NCBI GenBank assembly: GCA_905221615.1
Contig: CAJNDT010006005.1
Coordinates: forward strand, 318,501-382,500
Source of the DNA: Symbiodinium sp. CCMP2592
Taxonomy: Eukaryota; Sar; Dinophyceae; Suessiales; Symbiodiniaceae
Length of the DNA stretch: 64,000 nt
Direction of reading: 5' to 3'
Made by a program: the position numbers and the translations under genes. The notes under the pieces are model-generated. The model had not been told where the DNA came from. It worked only from the letters and a program-made list of their open reading frames with translations, and ran no database searches. Position 1 is the first letter of the stretch. The number at the start of each line of letters is the position of its first letter. Shown one piece after another: positions 11,520 through 22,891 of the stretch.

Positions 11520-14500
11520 TCACTCCTGTCTTCTCAAGAAAAGGAGGTAGCAGTCTTCCATAACATGTTTGCGATCTGAGGCCGAGGCTGGGTATGGGCG
11601 GGTGGCATCATCCCCCACATACAGCGCGCCTCCATTTGGGTGAATCCAGAAGGACCGGTAGTGGCCGGAGTGTATGTCAGCACCTATGTGAAAAACTCCC
11701 GAAATGACTGCATATTGATGCCATTGCCGGCCCTGACCCTCAATCCAAGACGGCATTGAGAGGTGCCTGCGCAGGTCCAGCGGGGTGCGTCGTTTTGTGC
11801 CGTCCATCCATCGAGCGATTGTGACTGGCAGGATGTCAGGGGCCCATGCCAGGGCGCGCTGGAACGTGTGGTCATACCATGCCGTGCAGGCCTGCTGCAG
11901 TGTACGACAGGCTGAGGAAAGGGGCAGCAGCAACGGCGTGAGGCCGTCATCCTCACTTTCCGGCACTCCATTAGTGCGTCCTTCCCAGCGAGCGGGTTGC
12001 AGAGTCCCCGTGTTGTGCTCTAGCATGTATGTGACAAATTCGGAGGCGTCTTGTTGACGGCCATCGAATCGCCATCTAGGCACTAAGGACCGGAGAGCGA
12101 ATAGGCTTGGAGGGTTTATGTGCCTCGTATCCATTGGATCCGCTTCCGGGTTGATGCAGTGTTGGACCAGTGGTCCCAGTTCCGCTACATTGGACGCAGA
12201 GTCTAGCGCGGCTAGTAGGGCCTGAATGGTCGCATTGACATAGCAGGTGTTACCCGAGTTCACCATGTGTCGCATACGAGAATACAGGCCTGGCGGGAGA
12301 GTGCTGCCGACGGCGCCCGTCGTTGCCATGGCAACAGTGGGTGATGCAGCCGCGGTAGCTGGCTTGTCTGCAGCCCCAAAAAAGCCACGAAGTGACATTG
12401 TCACCGCGGTCTTGGGATGAGGCTTGGAACATTGTTCCCGCATCTTGTCCGTGCCTTGCACCTTGTGCCACCCAAGCAGAACCTGAAACAGGACAATGCA
12501 TTGCTCAGGGTGTTTGCGTTTGTCATAGACCGGCAGCCTGCAAAAGGGGCAGGGGTGCCCCTTTATCATCTGCACAGAATAGGCCTTGCAAAGCTGAAGT
12601 GCTGCCGGACCATCTCGCTGCCATGCTTGTGCATGGGCCTGTCGTTGATGATTCTTCATCTTGGTATGGTCCGGGGTCCAAAAACCGCACAAAATGCACC
12701 GATGCTTAAGCTCCTGAGCCTCTGGCCGGGTTGCAATGGCACTGAGTTTGTTGCTGAGCGAACTCTGCACCTTGGCGCGAAAGGCCGCCAGGCCCTGGAG
12801 GGCCTGACCCTGCATCTGTTCCTCAGTGGTGAGAGAGATCTGACGCAGTCGTTCCGGCTGCGTGCAGGCCCCCGATAAGAGATGGTCACGTAGGCCTTTC
12901 CATTGATGGAAAGCCTTGTCGCATGCAGAACATACAGGTAGACCATCCTTGGAGTGCCGACTGCGATCAAAGGAGGGGGGAATGTACCTTTGCACGTGCT
13001 CGCGATGCATTCGCGTGACGTGCATGTGTAAGCCATGTGCAGAGACAAAACCCGACTCGCAGTGAGGGCAGGCGTGTAGCCGCTGCTGTGAGGCCTCGGT
13101 GCTCGCCGGGAGGTTTTCCACCTCTCTCAGCATGTCCTGTAGGTCCTGTACGACGTGGCTCAGTTGCGTGACGTCACCGTATGTATGTGGTTCAGACGGC
13201 TGCTGGTGTGTTGCTAGGCCCGTCGCTGGTGGACTCAGCCTGGCCCATGGGCCCCGCGTCGCTGAGGGTTCACTGGGAGTGTGTGCAGGCAGGGCTGTAG
13301 TGGTGGCTTCGGAGGGGGCTGTTCTCTTGCACAACCGCTTGAGTCTAGAAGCCATCCTTGTTTGGATTTTGGCTACCGGGTCTTGGATTGAATATAGTCG
13401 GTACAGGTCAGCTGTAGGTGTGTGGCCGACGTGTGCAGGCTGATTGAGGACCGAGCGTATCTTGTGTGCATACCAGCCTCTAAGATGCCTGGCCGTCTCC
13501 TCCGTGAGGCCGACTTCGGGGAGTCCCGTGACCAAGGTGGCCCAAACGGTGGTGAACCAGACCTTTAGCCTGGCCATTGGCCCCGCGGTGCGGCGATTGT
13601 AGACGAATCGCTTGACCTGCTGGAGCTTTTTGGCAGCCTCCGCTATGCGGAATCGCAGCGTCTGCATTTCAAAGTTCCCATAGGAAATTTGGATGCCCAG
13701 GTACTTGATTTGCGCCTCAAGTTTGTATGCAGGGAAGGATCTGTGCTTGCCCAGTCGCCAATGCCGCTGTAGTGTGCCCGTCGAGTCGGGCAGCCAGCAG
13801 GTGTGCTTCTGAAGCACGGCTTCCGCCTCTCTGCCGTTAAGCTTGACTAGCATGGCACATTTGGCCGGGTTGACGCGTAATCCCAGTTTCGTCACCTCCG
13901 ACAGAAGCTGTAGGATCATCTTGTGAGCAGCGTCCACGTCTGCTTGGCTGCGGATGGTGCGATGCATGGTGAAGTCGTCCGCGTAACCTGTAAAGTATCT
14001 GCGGACATTGTCCCAGCCAAATGCGTCTATCAGTCTATGAAGGAGGCGGCCTGTGAGCACGGAAAACAGCGTGGGGGCCAACTTGCAGCCTTGTTTGATG
14101 CCAGTGGTAGTTTCCACGTCCTTGTAGGCCCCCTGAGAATGAAGTCTGTATTTAGATCGATGATGAAGGCCGTGTATGAGTTTCTTAAGCGGGGGATCCG
14201 CGCCCAGCTCATCTAGCAGGGACAAGATCTCACTTCGGGACACAGTGTCGAATGCCTGTGACAGGTCTAGTGCGAAAGTGATGCCGCCGACGAGACCTAC
14301 AGGACATTGTCCCCGCTGCTGATCCGCTCGGGTGAGATTCGCATTGCGACAGAGCTGCCTTGCTTCCCTTAAATGCTGAACCACTCTGCTCTGTGCATCC
14401 GAAAGACCTCTCCCAGGGAGGTATGCAAACTGGGGTAGAGGCTTCATGTATGGCAGCGTGAAAGGCTCCAGGAGCTCCTTGGCCGTGCCCGCCAGTCCTT

Positions 14501-16460
14501 TAGCATCCGGGCGAAGAATGCCCAGCGGCCTGAGTTGTGAAGGCTTGTCAGCCGGCTTGCCCGGTTTTGGGATTAAGCAGAGATCTGCGCGAGTCAGATC
14601 GTCGTCCAGTGACTGGTCCTGCGTCAGGCTTGAACAGTATTGTGAAAGCGCCGCAGAGATCGGCTGAGCACAGAGCTTCCAGGCTGCGGCCGGTGCCGCT
14701 CCTTTCGGAACTGCCTTGCTAGGCTTGATCGAGGCAATATGTTTTGCTAACTTGGTCTGTGGCAATAGGGGCAGGAGTCCCGAATCAGACGGGAGCTGTG
14801 GGTGCGCCGCAAAGACCTTAGTTGCATACTTCCCCAGTTCATCCAGTTCGTTTGCAGGACTGAGCAGGAAGCCGTGCGCGTCCTTAAGCTGAGCTTTCAA
14901 AGCCGGTTTCCACGGCCGGAGGTGCTTAAGAGTCTGATATGCCAGGTGCTGATCGCCCTGGCTCAGAGCCTGATCAACCTCAGCAAGAAACCGTTTGGTC
15001 TGGTCCTTGCGAGCCTGCTTAACCGCCTGTTTATGCTGATCACACAGCCTCTGCCGGGCTTCATCCTCCGGCGATGGCTCCGCACTGGGGTGAGCATTGC
15101 TCCCACGCGCCGAGCGCCACATGCGTCTGGCAAGGCTCGTCTCCGGACTATCTGGCATTGCCACTGGGGTCTTAGGGAAAAACCTGGATGCGGCTTCGCC
15201 AAGGAGGCGATCCCATGACGCCGGCTGCATGTCCGGAGTGAGTCGTGCTGTAACCCACTCGAGCATGTGCTGAGCTGGCAGCGTGTTGTCCCTGACAGCC
15301 GCTTGCAGAGCAGCGGTGTCATAATGATGCTGCTGTATCTGAGGGGCTGGCAGGTTCCAGTGCCGAACTGGTTTGACAGCTGCACTGATGGGTAAGTGCC
15401 CGCCTTTCTTCCAGCTTCCAAGCGGGAAAGCTGCCAGCGGCGTAGAGTTTTTGGCAGCTCCTCCAGCAGAGACCTCCCTCGTAAGCACAAAGTCAATTTG
15501 AGTGCGCGTATCCCCTTGCTGAAACGTATGTGGCGGCTGAGGCCTCCACGTGTTGAGGGCAACCAAGCGATGATTAAGCAGAAAGTTGGTAAGCTCTGGC
15601 TCATCAGATCTCGGTTCCTGTGGGCTAATGATCTCTGGACCAACCAGCCTAGGCTGCTTTTGCAAGGAACTATTGAAATCTCCTGCCAGGATAAGCGTGT
15701 CCCTGTGCGGCACGCGTTGCACGCATCTGCTAAGAGCCTTCAGGACATGTGCTCTGTCCTGACGATTGGTCTGTACCTGCTTGGCCGGTGACCAGACGTG
15801 TTGATACACAGCAACCAGGTTGATGCGGGCCCCGTGCCAGTCAAACCTGACCTCCAGGGCTCTGCCTATGACATGTTCCTGCCAGCGCACACTTTTGGGC
15901 AGTATGTGTGGGGACAGGAAAACCATAACCCCGTCCGCGCGAGTTGTTGAGGGCTCCTTGCGGGGTGGGGTCATCTTATCGTCATTAGGCATTGCCTCTG
16001 CAGGTGACTGTTTATGGGCCTTGCCCCCGCGTTGCTTTCGTCTAGAGGCCTTCGGATCTGCAGCAGAAGCAGACGAGATGCAGTACCAGCCTGCAACACT
16101 AAATTCGGCCGTAGCCTGCCAGTGGGTCTCCTGCAGGACGAACACATCACAGGTGTGGTGTGCCTCAGTGGAGAGCCATGATTTGACTTCCGACCATTGT
16201 TGCTGGCCAAGATGGCCTGCATTCCAGGACAGTACTCGGAGAGGCCTGGTGGCCTGTCCTGCCCGAGATCGTGGTGCAAAAGACTGCTTGGAGCCCGGCT
16301 GCGGTGGGCAGTTGCCCATGCGCCTGAGAAGAGCTGGGGTCAGAACCTGACCTCGGTAAGAAACAGGCTGCTGGCTTGCAGCCACCTGTCGGCAAACATG
16401 CTTGAAAGAATTCTTCCTGATCTGAGAATAATTTTGTGAGTGCACTGGGAGCAGCGCCAT
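11520..16460 (-). CDS. Retroelement polyprotein: endonuclease, reverse transcriptase, zinc fingers, ubiquitin-specific protease
   Basis: An unbroken 1,646-residue protein starting at an ATG. Residues about 74-370 are an APE-type endonuclease (SWNAG 78-82, QETHW, GDFN 260-263, QIDFVL). The final SDH motif is GGH. Residues about 600-1000 are a reverse transcriptase: FALDLSQAFD, GIKQGCKLAP, YADD at 826-829, YLGI. Four Cys/His fingers start at Cys1131, Cys1177, Cys1255 and Cys1304; two are classic C2H2 (for example CILCGFW...H). Residues about 1390-1646 form a complete USP/C19 deubiquitinase: NSGNTCYVN with catalytic Cys1406, QQDASEF, GADIHSGHYRSF with His1600, then GDDA. The protein would nick target DNA and copy the element RNA. 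The protease could cut ubiquitin from element or host proteins, or process the polyprotein. Domain identities are firm; the role of the USP is unknown. Confidence 0.92.
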   Translation of the reverse strand: MALLPVHSQNYSQIRKNSFKHVCRQVAASQQPVSYRGQVLTPALLRRMGNCPPQPGSKQSFAPRSRAGQATRPLRVLSWNAGHLGQQQWSEVKSWLSTEAHHTCDVFVLQETHWQATAEFSVAGWYCISSASAADPKASRRKQRGGKAHKQSPAEAMPNDDKMTPPRKEPSTTRADGVMVFLSPHILPKSVRWQEHVIGRALEVRFDWHGARINLVAVYQHVWSPAKQVQTNRQDRAHVLKALSRCVQRVPHRDTLILAGDFNSSLQKQPRLVGPEIISPQEPRSDEPELTNFLLNHRLVALNTWRPQPPHTFQQGDTRTQIDFVLTREVSAGGAAKNSTPLAAFPLGSWKKGGHLPISAAVKPVRHWNLPAPQIQQHHYDTAALQAAVRDNTLPAQHMLEWVTARLTPDMQPASWDRLLGEAASRFFPKTPVAMPDSPETSLARRMWRSARGSNAHPSAEPSPEDEARQRLCDQHKQAVKQARKDQTKRFLAEVDQALSQGDQHLAYQTLKHLRPWKPALKAQLKDAHGFLLSPANELDELGKYATKVFAAHPQLPSDSGLLPLLPQTKLAKHIASIKPSKAVPKGAAPAAAWKLCAQPISAALSQYCSSLTQDQSLDDDLTRADLCLIPKPGKPADKPSQLRPLGILRPDAKGLAGTAKELLEPFTLPYMKPLPQFAYLPGRGLSDAQSRVVQHLREARQLCRNANLTRADQQRGQCPVGLVGGITFALDLSQAFDTVSRSEILSLLDELGADPPLKKLIHGLHHRSKYRLHSQGAYKDVETTTGIKQGCKLAPTLFSVLTGRLLHRLIDAFGWDNVRRYFTGYADDFTMHRTIRSQADVDAAHKMILQLLSEVTKLGLRVNPAKCAMLVKLNGREAEAVLQKHTCWLPDSTGTLQRHWRLGKHRSFPAYKLEAQIKYLGIQISYGNFEMQTLRFRIAEAAKKLQQVKRFVYNRRTAGPMARLKVWFTTVWATLVTGLPEVGLTEETARHLRGWYAHKIRSVLNQPAHVGHTPTADLYRLYSIQDPVAKIQTRMASRLKRLCKRTAPSEATTTALPAHTPSEPSATRGPWARLSPPATGLATHQQPSEPHTYGDVTQLSHVVQDLQDMLREVENLPASTEASQQRLHACPHCESGFVSAHGLHMHVTRMHREHVQRYIPPSFDRSRHSKDGLPVCSACDKAFHQWKGLRDHLLSGACTQPERLRQISLTTEEQMQGQALQGLAAFRAKVQSSLSNKLSAIATRPEAQELKHRCILCGFWTPDHTKMKNHQRQAHAQAWQRDGPAALQLCKAYSVQMIKGHPCPFCRLPVYDKRKHPEQCIVLFQVLLGWHKVQGTDKMREQCSKPHPKTAVTMSLRGFFGAADKPATAAASPTVAMATTGAVGSTLPPGLYSRMRHMVNSGNTCYVNATIQALLAALDSASNVAELGPLVQHCINPEADPMDTRHINPPSLFALRSLVPRWRFDGRQQDASEFVTYMLEHNTGTLQPARWEGRTNGVPESEDDGLTPLLLPLSSACRTLQQACTAWYDHTFQRALAWAPDILPVTIARWMDGTKRRTPLDLRRHLSMPSWIEGQGRQWHQYAVISGVFHIGADIHSGHYRSFWIHPNGGALYVGDDATRPYPASASDRKHVMEDCYLLFLRRQE

Positions 16461-16749
16461 CCGCTATTTCGTCACAAGGCAAGCCGAGTGACTCCCTCCA
16501 CCACGCGGCTAGTGGAAACCCTACCGCCTGCCCAGTGGGCCCGTGTTGAGACAGGGTACTGGGTCCAGGAATTGGGACCTGGCGGCTCAGACGCAAACTG
16601 TTGGCACATGGCACATGGCTCAGCGTGAGGAACCAACCCTTAGTCGTTCGGAGAGAGGCCTTTTTGAGACCTCTAGCAACGCAAGGTTGGAATCCAGAGC
16701 CTGTTCGAAAGCCAGCGCGAAACTTCCAAAACGTCTGAGCCGTGGCGGC

Positions 16750-16852
16750 TACTACTACTACTACTACTACTACGACTACTACTACTACTACTACGACGAC
16801 TACTACGACTACTACTACTGCTACTACTACCAACTACCGACTACTACGACTA
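16750..16852. repeat. (TAC)n at the 5' flank of E1
   Basis: TAC repeats with TACGAC variants abut the 5' terminal GCCGCCAC of E1. To the right is unrelated host sequence, so E1 appears to sit inside a TAC microsatellite. Confidence 0.95.
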
Positions 16853-19800
16853 TGGCTCCAGTTCCCATTCGCCTCGCGTGAGATGTCCAGAGCCTGCAGG
16901 CTATGACCGCTCAGAGCACATCGTCCATCTTCGCTGAGAGTGGTCCACCCGACATGCCAACCTGAAGCATAACAAGCTTGTCACTCTTAAAGCTTGGCTG
17001 TATTTCTGGCTTGGTAGAAAAACCACGCTAAACCCAACACCAAGGACTGCCGATTTCAGCAGCGCGCGTTTGCCATTCTCCTCCCGTCCGACTGCTTCAG
17101 GCAGATCTGCAGACCGTAAGGCCTGAATGCCTCACGAAAAGATGAAGCGTGACAAGAGCGCCACAGGGAAGTGTCTAGCTTCTCGATGGCAGCCACTCAA
17201 CGGATCTGTGTCTGTGAGGGCTCTGATCTTTCCGTCACTCCGACGCGACGTATCTGCAGACGATGCTGCCACGGCTGATCTGCACTGATTTCGGCCTTCA
17301 ACGCCAAAGACACGGCCAATCTCGTCAATCAGTGGTGGATCCGATGGCAACGGCAGTTCGTCAATGAGTTGCCGCAACAGCTCATACTGACCTTGTCCGA
17401 CAAGAAGCAATGCTGAATGCTGGCACCGTGTACACATGTGCTGCGGAGTTCTCAGTGGAAGGCGGACAGGTTCTCCACGAAAGGTTCGCAGCATGATCGC
17501 AAACCTTGAAAAACGCCATCACCGAAATCAGTTCAGCAGCCCCTGGCACCCGCCCATTGTGCCGAGTTGCTCGGAGTCCTGGGGTTCAAGACCCAGGCTT
17601 GGGAGCCGTGCCCAAAGCGACTCGCAAGTGGAGCGGTCCCCGGCCTCTGCCGCCTCAGCTGCCAAGCGGTGCGAAGCGATCCGAAGCGGCCAAGATCGGC
17701 CAAGGGCCCTGCCTGCAGAAGAACTGCGGAAAGTGTCCGCAGTCGCGGCTTCACGCCCTTTGCCTCCCACTTCAGTCACCCAGGGTCTCAATTGAAACAT
17801 GAGCTCAGAAGCTGCGAAACTTGGGCAAGGCATGGCAACCAAAAAGGTATCTGGTGAAGGAGTAACAAACAGGAGGCAAGGTAACCGAAACCGGAGGCGT
17901 CTGCACGTAAGATCAAAAATGACGGTTGTGGGTTCTCGTTACTTCGTGTACTCGCGAAAGCTACCCAGCCTGCGCTTCCGCCACGAGGTTCAGTGCTTTC
18001 TCTTGAGCCCCGCAAGCGCAGCAAACTCGAACCATGGAGGTGACGGCACTCTCCTGTCAAGGGAGGCTGATCGGACATGGACAGCCATGTTTGCTGCCGG
18101 CCTGCGGCTTTCCGCCGTCCAGCTTCGAGCAGGACCTGAAGATGCAGCCGTAGTGTATCGGAGGCCACTCGGAGACCTATCGCTTCTGAGGCCTGCACTC
18201 AAGCAGCCACTCTCCTTGCCGGACAGCTTCGACTCTGCAATCGCTCGCAGCATGCGTCGCGGCCGCCTGAACACTCCAGTGAACCACGTGACATGTGAAC
18301 CCCTGTCTCTCGCGGAATCTGTCAAAGCGCTTAGGCTTAATCTGCAAGATTACCTGATTAGCTGAGCCTGCTGGGCTAACTCGATGGCGCACTGTGCCTT
18401 CTGGGCCAGAACGCTCAAAGCCTGGAAAAAGAAGGTGCGGGATTGCTCACCTCGGCTGCTGAGGAGCTTCCAAACGAGCAGTGTCCAACCAGTGTGGCAA
18501 TAAAGTTCATGTCGGGTAAAATCGGCGAGTCCTTTGCGCGGCTGTATGCTGCAAGAGCTGGCAAAGAGCCCCGCCAACGAGAATTTCGGATCGGCACAAC
18601 ACGACAAGAAGTTGTTCAGCAACGATGCCAAAACCGCAACATGTGTGCAGCATGATTCCACTGCCAAAGCTCTTTCGCCGGTTTCCGCCTCTCGAAGGAT
18701 GCCCAGAACCTGGACCAGATCATGTTAATGTGTTCAGTTGTGCTCGCAACTCGCAACACCTGCCTGAGCAAGGTCCACGGCGCTGCGCAGTCGCTCCTCA
18801 TAGCCTCACAAGACAAGACATGGAAAGAAAGACTCGCTTCTAAATGTCCCTGCATAGCACGAAAGCACAAAGCACGCAAACGGCTAGTTCCAGAAACGGC
18901 TAATCGGGCTGCGCAGAGCCCTACCCTGTGCCGGGCTGTCACGCTCATCATCACAGCTTGACGGATTCAGGCAGACTGGGATAAGCGCATGAAGGACTTC
19001 GAAGTAATGCGACCTTCGATAATACCCGCAGCTCGTATTTCCCAATCTGGGGATCCAGAGAGGCAAGCACAACGTAAGGCCCGTGGTTTGGCGCAATTTG
19101 GAATCACTGCGTCTTGCTCCCTTGATCTGCTGGCATGTTCTTGGGCTTCCCACACTGCAGCTACACATCCTGATAAACCTTCGCAACAACAACCTCCAAC
19201 GCACAAGGACTGCCAGAGCTCCAAGGTGTTGATGGCTGGGGGCCTTCCTTCACCTACCTTCTTTGGGTAAATGGCTGAAGGACATCTGTTGGGCAGGTCT
19301 GAGTGCCACACGCCAATGCTGACGAGGGGCTTGGATGCGAGTTCGAGCCAGACTTATCAGTCTTCTTGGGCATCCTCAGCTAACGCAAGTTCATGCTGCT
19401 CGTTCAACCCATCACCCCGCCAACGAACGATGTGACAACGCTTCTTGCAACCACGCTGCTACCGACACCTGCTATGTGGCAGCACGCCACAGTTTCTCGA
19501 GCGGCAAGTGGCAAGCGAGTTGGGCACAAGATTGCCGGAGCTCGCAAAGGTTTCATCGAAACAACGTGACTTCTTCCCTGCCCTGATACCACTGGCAGGA
19601 AGGTGTTGGTAAATTTGGAAGGCACATGAAGGCACAGAGGGTTAGATCCCATAAATACATCTTGGAAAATCTTTATGACAGATGCAGCTCACGTCGCCGC
19701 CCGCAAGCAGTGGTAGCTAATGTCTGGAACTATACTAGCAGCTCTGGCAACTTCTCCCTCATTAATGATAATGACTGCATGTTTGCGTTGGCTACCAAGA

Positions 19801-20097
19801 GAAAGAACCCAACAAGCTGAATACACTGAACACCAGTATTTGCCTTGCCAGCGTGTCCGGCCCTGGCTGGCATAACAGGAAGCGTCAAGCCAGCCCACGT
19901 GCTCTTTTGCAGTGCAGGTGCATAGCACTCGCGCGAACTGTCCTGTCGAAGTCTGCAGAGAGTGTAACAGCGGACATTTCCACGCCACCACACAGATCTA
20001 CCTTCTCCTGCACGGGTCTCTGGCTGCAAGGCCAGGCGGCCAGCCATTATGCGAGGCCTTGTTGCTGTACACACTGGCGCCTGGTGGCCCGAAGCCG
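16853..20097. other. Host DNA with possible unassigned exons
   Basis: No gene could be assembled. Coding-like stretches on the minus strand read QYELLRQLIDELPLPSDPPL (about 17400-17310), ASDTLRLHLQVLLEAG (about 18160-18110) and FTRHELYCHTGWTLLVWKLL (about 18520-18460). They could be exons of one unidentified host gene on the same strand as the astacin gene. A 188-codon plus-strand frame at 17799-18365 overlaps them and has no recognisable domain. Confidence 0.3.
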
Positions 20098-22891
20098 TCA
20101 GACGCGGCGCTCGCACTTGTACATGGCCAGCAGTTGCCTCGCATCGGCCACTCGCACCAGCCGTTCCCAAATCACAACCAGAAAGTCATCTCTGCCCAGC
20201 TGCTGCAAGTCCAAATCGCTCAGATGCTTGCCTAGATAGCACACACAGCAAGACTGTGAATAGAATAGTTTGCAAGCTCCTTAGGCAACATCCAAAATCC
20301 TCCAGGCAGGCGAGTGACGGTTTCCAACCAACATTTTAGCTGACGCTGGAATCGTGTCAAACTCGTCATATACGGGCGCATAGTGCATCAAACTCTCAAA
20401 GTCATAAGGTGCATAGCCGGACTCGTTGTCACCAGTGTATGCATTCCTAGCTGCTGGCACCAGGTGCACAAGAGCAAGTCATCGGTGACTACATCCACAC
20501 CGCAATTAAAAAACTGTCATTGCACTTGCACTTTGCACTTTGCCCGGGGTCGGAGATCACGGTCCGATAGATAAACACGTATACTTTCCACCCTGTGGTG
20601 TGTGTGGGCTCGCGTTTGACTTTCTTTGTTTCGGCGGGCATCTGAGCTCGTTCCGTTGCCAGTTTTCGTCCTGACCCTTGCATGTAATCATAAATCCATC
20701 TCAACACGGTCAAGACCATCTGCACCATCAATCATTCGAGTTTCGGCTTGCACCAGCAACAGGCCAGATGTTTCCAACATTGTATTCCGCACATGCGGTA
20801 CTAAATATCATCGAGTTGCATGATAAGGGCGGTGCACCGTCATGCAGCTAAGTTCCTGTTGCTGGGTAAAATCACCCTGTCTACCTGCACCTATCTACCG
20901 CGCCTTCAAACTGCCGAGCTATCTCAACAACGGCTCTATCTGCGCGTGTCTGTCTGCATATCTCTGCATAGGCATCATTGGCAACGGTCATGAGCCCGGG
21001 GATAGAGAGATGCTTTACATGCGCTCCCGGCTTGGCCGTCCCCGGATGTAACTGGTGAGGGGGTCGGGCGAGCCGCGCGGCAGGATCACATACCCATGTC
21101 AGTGTGATATGCAACGCAAGCCCACATTCTGCAAATCTCCCCAGTTGGAACAAGAGACCGCTGCCTGAGTTGAAACCAGAACCACGGCGAAATCTGCAAA
21201 GTCCACCGAACGCTTGCAAAATCACAATCACGGGGATTCATGCGCCACAAGCCAACGTGATAATCCGCGCTGAGAAGAGACAAATGGGCGAGCCGGAACT
21301 CGGCCAAGATGTTATGGAGGCGGACAGCCAGAGCTGTGATGGCTGGAGAGTGTGACGTGTTTTGCATATTGAGAAAGTGCGCTGCAGCAGTGTCTGCGGC
21401 ACCAAGGTCTCAAGCGCTAACACTCATGTGTGGTCCTTCGGGCTTGGCACTGTCACGACTTCTTCCGAAAATGTCTTTTTCGGATGCGCTCACTGCCTTC
21501 ATCGCGAACTGTTAGAGAGCAAGCAAGGCTTGCCGACCTTTGTCGTGAGAGAATTGCCAGCTGTGGTAGCAGGGTGCAGGTTTGGATGGCATCCACAAGA
21601 AGTGTTACTTGAATGTCACAGCGGCAACGGCCGATACACCCAGCATATCAGCATGAAACAGGGTATAGCCCAATCAGGCCCTATCCGAAAGACAAGCCTC
21701 TAGTCGCAGGCTTCGAAACACAACAGATAGGAAACCCCGATTCTGCACAGCGGGGACACATGCCAATGCTACACATAGTCCACGAAGGAAGGTCTGGCAT
21801 CCGCTCGTGAGCGCGCATGCACATCTATATCCCAATGGGCAGCGTTGCTGCGAGATGACGTCTGACGGCAATCCAATTTCCAGAGTTCATCAGACTCACA
21901 TACTGATGTCAGCTGCAGCAAAGAATCGGGTCGACTTCCCACTGATACTCCCAACCAGGCGCGACATTCTCCCACTTCATGACCTTCTAACTGAGCTTGG
22001 GAATGCTTCTGTTGCTGGTGAAATCAGGCTCCAGGTAGTCAAGCTACCAAATATGGGCCCTTCCCGAAGTATTTCCTTTGCGAATCTGGACGCTTCTGCT
22101 CGTGTTCCATGCCTGCAGCAACCAGCAGCAGTATCACGCAATGCGAGCTTGCCCCGTTCACGACCCACGAATCTCTGTAGAGGACAAGGCTATACTTCTA
22201 CACCGGGATGGCTTCCCCTCCATCCATCCCTGTTGCAATCGCTCGCCAGCACTACACAACCTCCTCCTCCATCCCGGATCCCAAAGTCACACGGTGGACC
22301 TACTGCCAACAAGGTACCGAGCAGGTGTCCTAATTCATGCATCACCGATCCAAGTTCACGGCTGGTACTGCACCAGCCTCGGCACTTTGGGGGCTGCAGT
22401 TGTGGGGTGCAGTCTTTCGGGCTACGGCGAATACAACCCAAATACGGTGGCCCGAACTTCTGAAACCTGATAACTGCCAGGACAGGAAGGAATCATCCTC
22501 AGCCAAGTTGCCCAGGTTCATCCTGGAGTTGTCAGCAGCGCCAATGAAAGCACTGTAGCCTTTCTGGTATTGAATCTACTGCTACAGTCTTGCATACAGG
22601 TGCCGCGAACCTCCGACACAACACCAAGCAGCAAGAGGTGTAGTCATCCACGCCAACAGATGCATACGTCTGATTTGGTGGTTTGGAATGCTCCATGAAA
22701 AGTATGCACGTCTTCGACATATAAGCTTGGCAAGCCTCAGCATTCGTGTGATGTGAATCAGGAAAGGGCTGCAAACAGCAATGCTTTACACATTCGTGTC
22801 TCTCTCACGGAGCGGCAGCACGGAAGACTTCCTTTCGTCCACCATCCAAGTTCTCATCGAAAACATACGGGACCACAACGTGACTCTTCCA
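20098..22891 (-). CDS. Astacin-like zinc metallopeptidase (M12A), eight short exons
   Basis: Exons on the minus strand: 22891-22814 (VVVPYVFDENLD), 22735-22625 (AYMSKTCILFMEH), 22575-22512 (YSAFIGAADNSRMNLG), 22377-22318 (WCSTSRELGSVMHELGHLLG), 22112-22048 (MEHEQKRPD), 21983-21928 (VMKWENVAPGWEYQW), 20446-20319 (YDFESLMHYAP) and 20231 to 20196 or 20098 (KHLSDLDLQQL). The zinc signature HELGHLLGMEHEQ is split by a 205-base intron, and the Met-turn is SLMHY. Joined, the exons keep frame and give about 200 residues, the usual size of an astacin catalytic domain. Donors are GC (22813, 22511), GT (22624, 22317, 22047, 20318) and GA (21927); all acceptors are AG. It is probably secreted, but the 5' exons with signal and propeptide are not assigned. 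The last exon may run to a stop at 20098 after MYKCE. Confidence 0.85.

Larger units (their letters stand above)
10738..16749 (-). mobile_element. E1: non-LTR retroelement, internally deleted, EN-RT-ZnF-USP
   Basis: Transcribed leftwards. The 5' end at 16749 begins GCCGCCACGGCTCA next to (TAC)n, and the 3' end at 10738 is CAGCGTTCAATTGAAAA followed by (GTA)n. It holds one intact large protein (11520-16460) and a remnant of the second frame (11029-11337). The 3' region (10738-11155) is close to that of unit A (54554-54960), and the ORF1-ORF2 spacer (11338-11519) is nearly identical to 63301-63483. Compared with unit A, everything from early ORF2 to the end of the glycosyltransferase polyprotein is missing, with a junction near 11165. 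No LTRs were seen. The endonuclease and RT place it among non-LTR elements. Confidence 0.85.

Noticed and set aside
11684..16350. Many plus-strand and out-of-frame minus-strand frames across E1 (likewise across E2, A and B)
   Set aside because: They are antisense or shifted shadows of the recognised coding frames.
17799..18365. 188-codon plus-strand ORF as a gene
   Set aside because: It begins with an ATG but has no recognisable domain, and the minus strand of the same stretch also reads like coding. It is kept only as part of the unassigned region.
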